NCBI GenBank assembly: GCA_905221325.1
Contig: CAJNCS010000001.1
Coordinates: forward strand, 186,001 to 250,000
Direction: 5' to 3'
DNA length: 64,000 nucleotides
From: a bacterium
Lineage (GTDB): Bacteria > Bacillota > Bacilli > Lactobacillales > Streptococcaceae
Of this stretch, positions 24,806-32,928 are shown one piece after another. Both the position numbers and the translations under genes were made by a program. A model generated the notes under the pieces. The model had not been told where the DNA came from and made no database searches. It was given only the letters and a program-made list of their open reading frames with translations. Numbering within the stretch: position 1 is the first letter of the stretch; every line of letters starts with the position of its first letter.

Positions 24806-25609
24806 TTAGTCCTCCAATTTATAGGCTTCAAATTCGTGGCTATAAATCTGTTTTTCTTTAGGTGGCACAGTCATATAATCATCATAAAACTGTTTTAAAA
24901 CAACATCAAAACGTTTAGGCGCTGGAAGAACAAGGTGTTCAAAAGGTGTTTCAATAAGTTCATCAAACATATCTCTTGGAAAAATTTCCTTTTCCTTAGC
25001 TTTTGACGGAATAAAAGCTATATATTTCCCATCCTCAACCCTATATTTTTGAATTTGCTTTTCAATTTTATTAGCGAAAAAGCGTGGAGAAACAGGGCGA
25101 AGAAAAATCCAGAATAAAGTACGAATCAAATCTTTTAACTTGCTATCTCCATAAACAATATTCTTGTGCTTACTGAAGGATAATAGTTTAAAACTTTCTA
25201 ACTTATAGCATATATCAACGACCTTACTATCATTAAATGTATCCATCGGAAAAATATCAATGAATATACCTGAATCATAAGTTTTTGTATTTCTCGTATC
25301 AATTATTTTTGTTGTGGGATCTACAATTTTGATAAAGTTATTAAAATACTGGTTATCCGTTTCTAACGAGAGAATTTGATATCTGGATTGTTTCTCACTA
25401 AATAACTGAATAAACCTCTCATAGTTTTCACGAGTCATAGAAAGATCTATATCATCATCCCAAGGAATAAATCCCTTGTGTCGAATAGCACCAATCAAGG
25501 TTCCATAGTTAATACAATAGTTGATACCGTTCTCCTTGCAAAAGGAGTCTATAAAGTCTAAAATATCAAGTTCAATCTTTTTAGCTTCTTCAATGCTTAA
25601 TTTTCTCAT
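24806..25609 (-). CDS. LicD family phosphotransferase (first of tandem pair)
   Basis: 267 residues with NYGTLIGAIRHKG near residue 35 and IPWDDDIDLSM near 52, the LicD signature. Same length and architecture as the next gene but clearly diverged, so the two may modify different positions of the repeat unit, as LicD1 and LicD2 do in pneumococcus (established for those enzymes; inferred here). It starts 12 bases after the flippase gene, with AGGAGGAAT upstream. Confidence 0.9.
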   Translation of the reverse strand: MRKLSIEEAKKIELDILDFIDSFCKENGINYCINYGTLIGAIRHKGFIPWDDDIDLSMTRENYERFIQLFSEKQSRYQILSLETDNQYFNNFIKIVDPTTKIIDTRNTKTYDSGIFIDIFPMDTFNDSKVVDICYKLESFKLLSFSKHKNIVYGDSKLKDLIRTLFWIFLRPVSPRFFANKIEKQIQKYRVEDGKYIAFIPSKAKEKEIFPRDMFDELIETPFEHLVLPAPKRFDVVLKQFYDDYMTVPPKEKQIYSHEFEAYKLED

Positions 25610-25621
25610 ATATTCCTCCTA

Positions 25622-27106
25622 TTATTTTATAGCGCGTTTTTTAAGCGAAATAAAGTGTCCTAAAAATTCATAGAAGATACTATCTTTTGTCCATACTAGT
25701 AGGCCAATATAACTGAGTGCAGATAGTACCATTATGATAAACATATTAATAAAGAGTGGCAAGTTGATAATCATTTGTACCGGATATATAAAATTGACTA
25801 GGAAGAAAATCAGAACAAATGTCAATGAGAATAGAGTGTATCGTAAAGTGTATTTAAAAATATGTCGTAGATTGATGAGTCTACGCTTATTGATAAAGAG
25901 GACGTAAAGAATCAAAAGAAATGTTTCAGATAGCATAGTCGTAATCAGATAATACTCAGGTGTATAGATATCATAAAAATAGAGTAAACTATCTAAAATA
26001 AGGTTCAAAATACCCGCAAAAACAGTATAAAGGGTAATTCTTCTCTCATATCCATTTGTAAAGAGGATTTGCGATCCTAGAATTGTATCTAGAGCGAGAA
26101 TAATCGTTCGAACAGCAAAGAGAGAAGTTAAAATACCGCCACCTATGTATTTTTCGCTACCATATACTAAGATAGCTTGAGGTCCCAAAATCATTAAACC
26201 AATACTAAGTGGGATGATAAAGAAGTTGAAAATACGGCTTCCTCGATTGACTAAATTTACATACTCCTCTTTCTTTCCTTTTCCAAGATAATAACTCAAA
26301 CGAGGAACACTGACCCCAATTGCACCTGTAACAACACCAGCAATAACCGTTACGATTCGTTGTGCAATAGTATAGTAACTGACATTTACATCAATCCCCG
26401 TTTTCACAAGAAACAAACGATCAAGAAAAGTAAATAACATATTTGCATTTGCAAAAATAAGCATAGCTGTCAGTGGAAGGATGAGCGGTTTGAATTCACT
26501 TAGTGAGACTTTTACGAATTTTATATCTCGTTTAATCCAGAAATAACTAATGAGATAGTTAATTAAGGTTGATAGACTCATTACCAGTGTATAGACAACA
26601 ATATCGTGTTCATTTTTTACAAATAAAAATATTGATACCAACATGAGAACGCGTATAAAAGCTGTTTTATAAAATAAAAAACTATAATTTTCAAGCGCCT
26701 CATTAACCCACTCAATTGAAAAAATCTGAGCAATGAGTTGCACTCCCATTACTAAATAGATCTTTTGAATAATAGGATTAGCAGTAAAGAATAATGGATA
26801 GGAGAGAGCATATACAAGTGTTGTGATAATAGTACAAGCAACACACAAATAAAAAAGACTAGAGAAAACTTTGTTTAGCTCTTTTTTGTTATCTTTCACA
26901 TTACTAATGGCACGAAGACCGTAGTTATAAACTCCATAAGTTGCAAAGGGAAGGAAGAAGGATAGGATGGTATCAACAGAGTTAAAATAACCATAATCCG
27001 TCCGTTCCAACACACGAGCAACATATGTACCTGTCAAAATGGGGAAAATAATATTTAAAACACGAATCCCCATATAGGCCAGAGCATTTAATTTTATACT
27101 TTTCAT
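25622..27106 (-). CDS. Wzx-type polysaccharide flippase
   Basis: 494 residues with about 14 hydrophobic segments along the whole length and the N-terminal pattern NALAYMGIRVLNIIFPILTG typical of the MATE-like polysaccharide (PST/Wzx) exporters. It would move an undecaprenyl-linked repeat unit to the outer face of the membrane. It heads the unit flippase-licD-licD-esterase and has its own extended -10 promoter. In pneumococci the teichoic-acid flippase (TacF) is encoded elsewhere with licD1/licD2, so this is probably an additional exporter. Confidence 0.9.
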   Translation of the reverse strand: MKSIKLNALAYMGIRVLNIIFPILTGTYVARVLERTDYGYFNSVDTILSFFLPFATYGVYNYGLRAISNVKDNKKELNKVFSSLFYLCVACTIITTLVYALSYPLFFTANPIIQKIYLVMGVQLIAQIFSIEWVNEALENYSFLFYKTAFIRVLMLVSIFLFVKNEHDIVVYTLVMSLSTLINYLISYFWIKRDIKFVKVSLSEFKPLILPLTAMLIFANANMLFTFLDRLFLVKTGIDVNVSYYTIAQRIVTVIAGVVTGAIGVSVPRLSYYLGKGKKEEYVNLVNRGSRIFNFFIIPLSIGLMILGPQAILVYGSEKYIGGGILTSLFAVRTIILALDTILGSQILFTNGYERRITLYTVFAGILNLILDSLLYFYDIYTPEYYLITTMLSETFLLILYVLFINKRRLINLRHIFKYTLRYTLFSLTFVLIFFLVNFIYPVQMIINLPLFINMFIIMVLSALSYIGLLVWTKDSIFYEFLGHFISLKKRAIK

Positions 27107-27125
27107 TCAATTTACCTCGTTGTTT

Positions 27126-27134
27126 ATTATATCA
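27126..27134 (-). promoter_or_regulatory. Extended -10 promoter of the flippase-licD-licD-esterase unit
   Basis: TGATATAAT on minus, 19 bases before the flippase ATG, no good -35. The -10 lies just after a terminator, so the unit is transcribed separately from the tarQ side. Confidence 0.7.
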
Positions 27135-27140
27135 TAAAGT

Positions 27141-27178
27141 TTGTTAAAAAGGCCTTTCTGATTGAGAAAACTGGCTTT
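27141..27178 (-). terminator. Terminator-like hairpin before the flippase promoter
   Basis: On minus AAAGCC-GTTTTC pairs, with bulges, with GAAA-GGCCTTT and is followed by TTTTT. Weaker than the hairpin at 27288-27315. Confidence 0.5.
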
Positions 27179-27204
27179 AATAACACATTTTCATATCACT
27201 TATT

Positions 27205-27258
27205 CTAAGTTCTCTCATTTTCAGAGGATAAGTTGATAATAGCCTCTTTAATATACAT
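27205..27258 (-). CDS. Possible 17-residue leader peptide or gene remnant
   Basis: ATG at 27256-27258 with GGAAAGGAAG upstream opens a 17-codon frame (MYIKEAIINLSS...) between two terminators. It could be the first codons of a gene otherwise lost, or a real small ORF. Nothing else supports translation. Confidence 0.25.
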   Translation of the reverse strand: MYIKEAIINLSSENERT

Positions 27259-27287
27259 AGACTTCCTTTCCACCTTATCAGTAAATA

Positions 27288-27315
27288 TAAAAAAGAGGAC
27301 CCTCAAATCCTCTTT
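27288..27315 (-). terminator. Terminator after tarQ
   Basis: On minus AAAGAGGA/TCCTCTTT (perfect 8 bp) around an 8-base loop followed by TTTTTT. It ends the licD3-to-tarQ operon. Confidence 0.85.
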
Positions 27316-27349
27316 AAGTATTGAACCTCTTCACTTTTATGAAGATACT

Positions 27350-28387
27350 TTATAGATTAAAAGCTATGACTCCTAAAACTGAACGATTTAGATTTCTAAC
27401 TATCTGCAAACTTTCTTCAAATTTTTTATAACGAGTAACACCATACTCTTCTACAAATAAAATATTATCTGTTGCTAAAAGATCTTTTACATTTTGCAAA
27501 TCTACAAAATGAATACCCTCTATATTTAATTTGTAATTTTCTTGTAGTTTCTTTAAGATACGACCATCTGAACTTACAAGTGCTAATGGTTGCCCTTCAC
27601 ATCTATAACTCAAAAGTTGTGATAGGTTATCACTGGTAGTGATAGCTGAAACAAAATCTAACTGATAGGCTGAAAAATCACCTGCACGATTAATTGTTGG
27701 ATTAAAAATGTAGACAAGAACATTCCCCATGATAAGGAGAACAACACATAGAACTCCGATAACTGCTAAACGTAAAATTAGATTTTTAAGATTGAAGCCA
27801 ACTGCAATTTCACCACTAGGATTTAATTCTTTCGAGTTTACAGTTTCTAACTTTTCAATTTTAACATTAGCATAGGTACTCTTAAATTTATCAATCAATG
27901 AATCGAATTTAGTCTCAAGAAAGTCATTTACCTCTTTGCTAGGCGTCAAAATTTTTATACTTACACCTGCGTCATCAATTAATGAATTTACCGTCAATTT
28001 TTTAGTCCAGTAGTCACTTGTTGAATTTTTTAAGGCTGATTCTGTTGTGTCCAAATCACTAGCAATCTTTTTCATTTTATCTGAATCAATATCATTAAAA
28101 AGAAAAGCTCCGTTTAGATTGCCATCAATCAATTTAGCGTAAAAATCACTGTATCTTCCAACTTGATGGTTCAAAATTACTTTTGATGGGTCCTCTGGAG
28201 GCGTAATTTTATATGTGATATAAGTTGAATAGCTAGATGTATCTTTTACTGTATTTTTACTTTTGACCGCCTTAATCGTAAATGGCACAGCAATAAGTGC
28301 AAATAAGGCAATCAAAACTAGCAGATTAATTTTTCGTTTTTTATAGAGATTTGCAAACAAATCTTCTACTGAATAGTGTTCAAACAT
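27350..28387 (-). CDS. tarQ: Wzz-like chain-length protein of the TarQ type
   Basis: 345 residues. Two membrane segments (about 22-40 and 200-225) flank an extracellular domain of about 155 residues, the Wzz/co-polymerase layout. The cytoplasmic C-terminal 110 residues end in NILFVEEYGVT...VLGVIAFN, resembling the last part of a bacterial tyrosine (BY) kinase, but I see no Walker A. It follows the polymerase gene by three bases; by position it corresponds to pneumococcal TarQ, which acts with TarP in polymerising teichoic-acid repeat units. The symbol rests on synteny and architecture. Confidence 0.75.
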   Translation of the reverse strand: MFEHYSVEDLFANLYKKRKINLLVLIALFALIAVPFTIKAVKSKNTVKDTSSYSTYITYKITPPEDPSKVILNHQVGRYSDFYAKLIDGNLNGAFLFNDIDSDKMKKIASDLDTTESALKNSTSDYWTKKLTVNSLIDDAGVSIKILTPSKEVNDFLETKFDSLIDKFKSTYANVKIEKLETVNSKELNPSGEIAVGFNLKNLILRLAVIGVLCVVLLIMGNVLVYIFNPTINRAGDFSAYQLDFVSAITTSDNLSQLLSYRCEGQPLALVSSDGRILKKLQENYKLNIEGIHFVDLQNVKDLLATDNILFVEEYGVTRYKKFEESLQIVRNLNRSVLGVIAFNL

Positions 28388-28390
28388 GAG

Positions 28391-29848
28391 TTAACTCCTT
28401 TTTTGTATTAGATATTGATTTTTCTTAGTAATCATTTTAGCGACAAATAACATGACAAGGACAATTCCCCAGAATTGCATTGTAAACAGGTTAAAGAAAC
28501 TTTCTGAAAAGCTACTCCTTGGCATAAAGAATAAATTGTTCAATATTAATAGGGATAAAGCAAACAAAATAGTTCTTGAACGATAAGCAGCCTGCAACAT
28601 TGCTATAAACAACAAGCCAAGTAGGATACTTAGTAAGAATACTCCTAGCATACCATAATCAGTATACAACTCCATAATGTAACTACTACCAATACCATGC
28701 CCTCTTAGATACTCTTTGTTTAAAACGAGATAAGACAAATTGTGAGCATAGCTATTACTATCGATGGCCAATTCAATACTGTTTGTTGTATGTTCAAATG
28801 GTTTCGCTCCAAAAATTATTCCTAAACTCCCCCTTGCAAAATAGTCAATGATCGGACCAAAAGTAAAATTTCGAAAATCTCTATAAGGAAGACTACTATT
28901 GTATAAGAATCCCCTTGCTAAAACTCCAAAACTAGTTCCTTGTTTATAAATAAAATCTAGTAGTAAATCAAAAACTCCACTATGCGACACTTGAGCATTA
29001 TCACGAATATAATTTAGCGCTCCCATAACGAGCATGATAACTGGAGTTCCTAGATAAATCGCAATTTTTTCTTTAAAACCAATCCATTTACCTTTCTCTG
29101 TTTGTTCTCGCATAAAGTAGTAAACAAAGGCAAAAATTAAACTTAAAATAAAGGGATTTCTAGTACCAATTGCTAGGTGGATCAGGTTAGCGATGATAAA
29201 GGCTACTAAAACCATAGTCGCGTGTAACTTTTTAGGTTTTGTTGCTAGGTAAACGCACATCGCATAAACTGTGAAAGTCGATAAAATATAAGTAAAGTAT
29301 GGTAGTTGACTTTCGAAATTTGCATAATAGTTGTAATAAGAGGTTTGCAAACGGTATAGCAAGCGCTCAAATAGTCTAAGGAAATAAAAAGGATAGGTGA
29401 GTAAAAATACACTCAATGAAACAAATCGCAATTTTTTTACATAATTGACATTCGATTCTTTTTCCACTCTTACATCAGTTTTGCTTTTTCGAGTAAGATA
29501 ATAACTTGCTATAAAACCACCTACTGTCAGTCCCAAAACGGATACAATTACAACTAAAAAAGAAAATTGATAAGCAATAGGTTGGTAGGTGTCCAGTGTC
29601 CCATCTCTAAAATAATCTATGGTAGGTCTAGAAACCAAAAATATAAAAATTGTAATATAAAAAATAAAGTGAATTAAATAAAATTTTATATTATTCCAGC
29701 AGAATAGAAGGCTACTAATCAACAACAATAGCAGAGTTGATAAAAGTACGACATTTTCATTTGTAAACAAATAAGTGATACCACTTAAAATTGTTAAGAA
29801 ATAGCTTAGAATGGTCGCACAAAGCAATATTCGTTTGCCATTAATCAT
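28391..29848 (-). CDS. tarP: Teichoic-acid repeat-unit polymerase of the TarP type
   Basis: 485 residues with about 12 membrane segments and a large loop around 290-360 that contains the only long polar stretch, the topology of Wzy-type O-antigen/oligosaccharide polymerases. By position, between the Wzz-like gene and the glycosyltransferases upstream of licD3 and psr, it corresponds to pneumococcal TarP, which joins lipid-linked teichoic-acid repeats. No short catalytic signature exists for the family, so the call rests on topology and synteny. Confidence 0.78.
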   Translation of the reverse strand: MINGKRILLCATILSYFLTILSGITYLFTNENVVLLSTLLLLLISSLLFCWNNIKFYLIHFIFYITIFIFLVSRPTIDYFRDGTLDTYQPIAYQFSFLVVIVSVLGLTVGGFIASYYLTRKSKTDVRVEKESNVNYVKKLRFVSLSVFLLTYPFYFLRLFERLLYRLQTSYYNYYANFESQLPYFTYILSTFTVYAMCVYLATKPKKLHATMVLVAFIIANLIHLAIGTRNPFILSLIFAFVYYFMREQTEKGKWIGFKEKIAIYLGTPVIMLVMGALNYIRDNAQVSHSGVFDLLLDFIYKQGTSFGVLARGFLYNSSLPYRDFRNFTFGPIIDYFARGSLGIIFGAKPFEHTTNSIELAIDSNSYAHNLSYLVLNKEYLRGHGIGSSYIMELYTDYGMLGVFLLSILLGLLFIAMLQAAYRSRTILFALSLLILNNLFFMPRSSFSESFFNLFTMQFWGIVLVMLFVAKMITKKNQYLIQKRS

Positions 29849-29863
29849 TTCTCTCCTCCTTTC

Positions 29864-30850
29864 CTAATTAATTTTTTTTGACTGCTCAATATTTTTTAGT
29901 AACAATATTCGGTATAATCGTATATTTAAAAATAGAGCTAAAGCACTAATTCGTCTCGCCGTTCTAAAAATAGGATTTTTTAAAATAGAAAAAGCGTGCT
30001 TCTTCAAAAAATGATAAATCGTTGGATATTCTTTAATTTCTCCATAATTCTCTATCAAAAGCATCTTATCCAGAATAAAGAAGTAGGCATAGGCTAATCT
30101 GAAGAAAGCAGCATCCTTCAAATCAGGATAGTTTTTCACAACTTCATTATAAAATTTTTGATAGATATCAATATAGGCTAAATCCTTTTCTGCATAAGGT
30201 TTGGTCGTAATGCTATCCCCTCTATGAAAGTAGTAATAATAGGGTTTCGTATTCACCACGTACTTCTTAGCCAACTTGATTAAATCAAAATGATAATAGG
30301 CATCTTCATAAATCAATCCTTTTGGAAAGGATAGGGCAGTTGCAATCTCTCTCTTGATTAGCTTATTGCAGATCGTTCCAGGTATTTTTTCACCTATGAG
30401 GTATTCCTTTAGAAATGTTTGAGAATCACAGACAAAATAGTCATCCTGATTGGCTGACTGTGGACTTTCATCATTTGCATAGACATTCATAACACCACAA
30501 CTCGAAACATCTGCTTCTTCTTTTACTAACTGCTCATATAAATTCTTAATCATTTCCGGATGAATATAATCATCTGAGTCAATAAAAATCAGATAGTCTC
30601 CATGTGCCTGCTTCATTCCATCGTTTCGCGCTTGTGACAGGCCTTCGTTCTTTTTATGAAGCACTGACACCCTATCATCTTGTTCAGCGATTGAATCACA
30701 CAAGCGACTACTTTCATCCGTTGCTCCATCATCAACAAGAATGATTTCCAGATTTTGATAGGTCTGCTTCTGAATGGAAGCTATCGATTTTTCTAGGTAT
30801 TGCGCCACATTATAGACTGGAACAATCACACTAATTAATGCAGTTTCCAT
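29864..30850 (-). CDS. GT-A family 2 glycosyltransferase
   Basis: 328 residues. Classic GT2 N-terminus: SVIVPVYNVAQYLEKSI, then EIILVDDGATDES and the metal-binding IFIDSDDY near residue 92, with the EDAYYH region near 180. Cytoplasmic enzyme that adds a sugar from a nucleotide donor to the lipid-linked repeat unit. It lies one base after the GT4 gene, in the licD3-tarQ operon; in pneumococcal teichoic acid the enzymes at this position are proposed to add GalNAc, which I cannot confirm here. Confidence 0.88.
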   Translation of the reverse strand: METALISVIVPVYNVAQYLEKSIASIQKQTYQNLEIILVDDGATDESSRLCDSIAEQDDRVSVLHKKNEGLSQARNDGMKQAHGDYLIFIDSDDYIHPEMIKNLYEQLVKEEADVSSCGVMNVYANDESPQSANQDDYFVCDSQTFLKEYLIGEKIPGTICNKLIKREIATALSFPKGLIYEDAYYHFDLIKLAKKYVVNTKPYYYYFHRGDSITTKPYAEKDLAYIDIYQKFYNEVVKNYPDLKDAAFFRLAYAYFFILDKMLLIENYGEIKEYPTIYHFLKKHAFSILKNPIFRTARRISALALFLNIRLYRILLLKNIEQSKKIN

Positions 30851-30851
30851 G

Positions 30852-31955
30852 CTACTCCTCTAATAGTTTTTCTACTTGTTCGATTTGTTTAGCAATCGTA
30901 AATTGCTGAATGAATTGACTAGCCTCATTAACATCAAAGTTTGATGTAGAAGTTATGTAGTTATCAATTGCCTGAGCTGCTTCTTGATTGCTGTCAATGA
31001 TTTGTCCAAAACGTCCTGCTTGGGACAATTCCTCGGCACCTCCGACATCAGTAGAGACAAAGGGGATTCCAAGACTCAAGGCTTCAACATACACTCCAGG
31101 AAAACCTTCTTGCTTAGACATAGACAAGAGAACTTTCATCTGAGATAAATACTGATAAGGATTTTTTTGATAACCAAGAAAATGAATATAGTCTTCAAGC
31201 CTATACTCTTTGACTCGTTTTTTCAGTTCCTCTTCCATGTCACCAGCACCTATAAAGTAAAGGTGGTAGTTTTTTCCTTCTTGGTGCAATAGTCGTATCA
31301 CTTCCACTACACGGTCAGAACCCTTATTTTCCTCAATACGCCCAATGGTACAGATACTTTGGGACGCAATCTCAATATCTATCTTCTCTTGAGATTTTTC
31401 TAAAATACTCTTAAAATCATAACCGTTATATACCGTTTGTAATTTTGAAGCATAGTCTGGATACACTTCTTTGATAGAATTACTGGTCTTTTTTGAAATT
31501 CCTACTATAGCATCCGCAGCATCCAACTGACGTCTATGCGATTCACGTTTTGAACTATCCTTTAGAAACTCCTCAATACTTCCATGAATCCAAGATATCT
31601 TCTTGACTTCTTTCCGCTCTGAAAATAAGAGTGGTGGATTCATAATTGTAAAGGAGATCTCGATATCATAGTGATTTTTTACAAGCAAACGACGAGTCAA
31701 CCTTGGAAAATAGATTCTCATTCTCCACAAAAGAGCTCGTAACCATCTTGGCTGACGATAATCCTGAAAAGCCTTTAAAATTTGAACATTGTCGGGTACA
31801 GATTCATAGCCCTTGTCGAAGTGCTCCATTTCGAGAATATCAATATCATACTTTTCTGGATCCAGATTTGAAACAATGGTAGATAGAATCTTCTCTGCTC
31901 CGCCTCCAAGAGAAAAGGACCACATAAAAAACAAAATTTTTTTCTTATCCACCAT
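30852..31955 (-). CDS. GT-B family 4 glycosyltransferase
   Basis: 367 residues. N-terminal SLGGGAEKI loop, central IGRIEENKG near residue 210 and the donor-binding SKQEGFPGVYVEAL...PFVSTDVGGAEE near 275-305, the GT4 pattern with its EX7E-type acidic residues. It acts in the cytosol on the lipid-linked teichoic repeat. It overlaps the end of licD3 by 11 bases and precedes the GT2 gene by one base. Confidence 0.9.
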   Translation of the reverse strand: MVDKKKILFFMWSFSLGGGAEKILSTIVSNLDPEKYDIDILEMEHFDKGYESVPDNVQILKAFQDYRQPRWLRALLWRMRIYFPRLTRRLLVKNHYDIEISFTIMNPPLLFSERKEVKKISWIHGSIEEFLKDSSKRESHRRQLDAADAIVGISKKTSNSIKEVYPDYASKLQTVYNGYDFKSILEKSQEKIDIEIASQSICTIGRIEENKGSDRVVEVIRLLHQEGKNYHLYFIGAGDMEEELKKRVKEYRLEDYIHFLGYQKNPYQYLSQMKVLLSMSKQEGFPGVYVEALSLGIPFVSTDVGGAEELSQAGRFGQIIDSNQEAAQAIDNYITSTSNFDVNEASQFIQQFTIAKQIEQVEKLLEE

Positions 31956-32781
31956 ATTCTCCCTTGTACTCTGTGTAGCTCTTGTCCATGTCTGCTATAA
32001 TGGCATCATGATGCGGTACTTGCTTGTCTGCTGGTGGTGGCGTCATATAATCCCCAAAAGCAGTGCTGAGATAGGCATCATATCCGACTGGGATAGGCAT
32101 CTCAGTATCTTCAAATGGCAAGAAGAGATTGTCTTCAAAGGATGCGATTGGATACTTGTTTCTCATGTAGCCAGGACCTGAGCATAATTCTGTAATGCCA
32201 TCGCTCTCAGCTAGACTGTACTTGGTCATTTCTTTCTCAGCTTTTTTCCAAATGCGATAACGTAGAGATTTTGGCGTCAAACCGAGTAAAATGCGACTCC
32301 CCCATTTCATGACTGCACCATGCTTTTCTGGAATAGTTTGTGCGCAAAAGAGTGAATAGATCAAGGCCCAGCGGACTTGTTTCTTACGCTCAGCTGGATT
32401 TTTAGGATAATAATCTAAAGGTAAAACATCCAAGGCCAAACCATGTGGCAAATCCAAATCCTGCTGATAAGGCTTGATACAGGTCGTTTCCTTATCTCGA
32501 ATGGTAATAAAAAGGTTCCGATCGACAAAATCCTTCTTGCTTTTTGAAAGAAAATAACGCTTATCTGCATAACGAGGCCATAGTTCGGCTAACTTTTCAT
32601 AGTCCTTGCGAGGCATGAAAAAATCTAGGTCATCATCCCAAGGAATGAAGCCCTTGTTGCGAAGGGCACCAATCGCTCCTCCACCACAGAGATAGCACAA
32701 CAAATTATGTTCTTTACAAAATGCGACGAAATATTCAGCCATTTCCAGACTACGAGCCTGAATCGCTTTCAAATCACTCAT
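31945..32781 (-). CDS. licD3: LicD3-type phosphotransferase
   Basis: 278 residues with GGGAIGALRNKG near residue 34 and IPWDDDLDFFMPR near 47, the LicD core. It is the first gene of the cluster, directly downstream of psr, which is the place of licD3 in pneumococci. It belongs to the conserved part of the locus, while the two LicD genes at 23990-25609 are extra. An extended -10 promoter precedes it. Confidence 0.85.
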   Translation of the reverse strand: MSDLKAIQARSLEMAEYFVAFCKEHNLLCYLCGGGAIGALRNKGFIPWDDDLDFFMPRKDYEKLAELWPRYADKRYFLSKSKKDFVDRNLFITIRDKETTCIKPYQQDLDLPHGLALDVLPLDYYPKNPAERKKQVRWALIYSLFCAQTIPEKHGAVMKWGSRILLGLTPKSLRYRIWKKAEKEMTKYSLAESDGITELCSGPGYMRNKYPIASFEDNLFLPFEDTEMPIPVGYDAYLSTAFGDYMTPPPADKQVPHHDAIIADMDKSYTEYKGEYGG

Positions 32782-32820
32782 GTCTCTCCTCTTCTGTCCA
32801 ATAACGAGTTATATCGTTTT

Positions 32821-32829
32821 ATTATACCA
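32821..32829 (-). promoter_or_regulatory. Extended -10 promoter of the licD3 operon
   Basis: TGGTATAAT on minus, 40 bases before the licD3 ATG, right after the psr terminator. Confidence 0.7.
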
Positions 32830-32865
32830 TAAAAAAGCCTTAAAAATCCATCAGATACCGTAAAA

Positions 32866-32922
32866 AATCAAAGCCCAATCCACCATTTTTACTGGTGAAT
32901 GAAACTTTGATTTTTATTTATC
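32866..32922 (-). terminator. Terminator after psr
   Basis: On minus AAAAATCAAAG pairs with CTTTGATTTTTT; the long loop carries its own ATTCACCAGT/GGTGGAT hairpin. It separates the aromatic operon from the teichoic-acid locus. Confidence 0.8.
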
Positions 32923-32928
32923 TATCTC

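Noticed and set aside
21283..32781. Capsule (cps) locus
   Set aside because: No wzg-wzh-wzd-wze regulators, no initiating sugar transferase, and the position beside psr with licD3 and TarP/TarQ-type genes fits the teichoic-acid locus.
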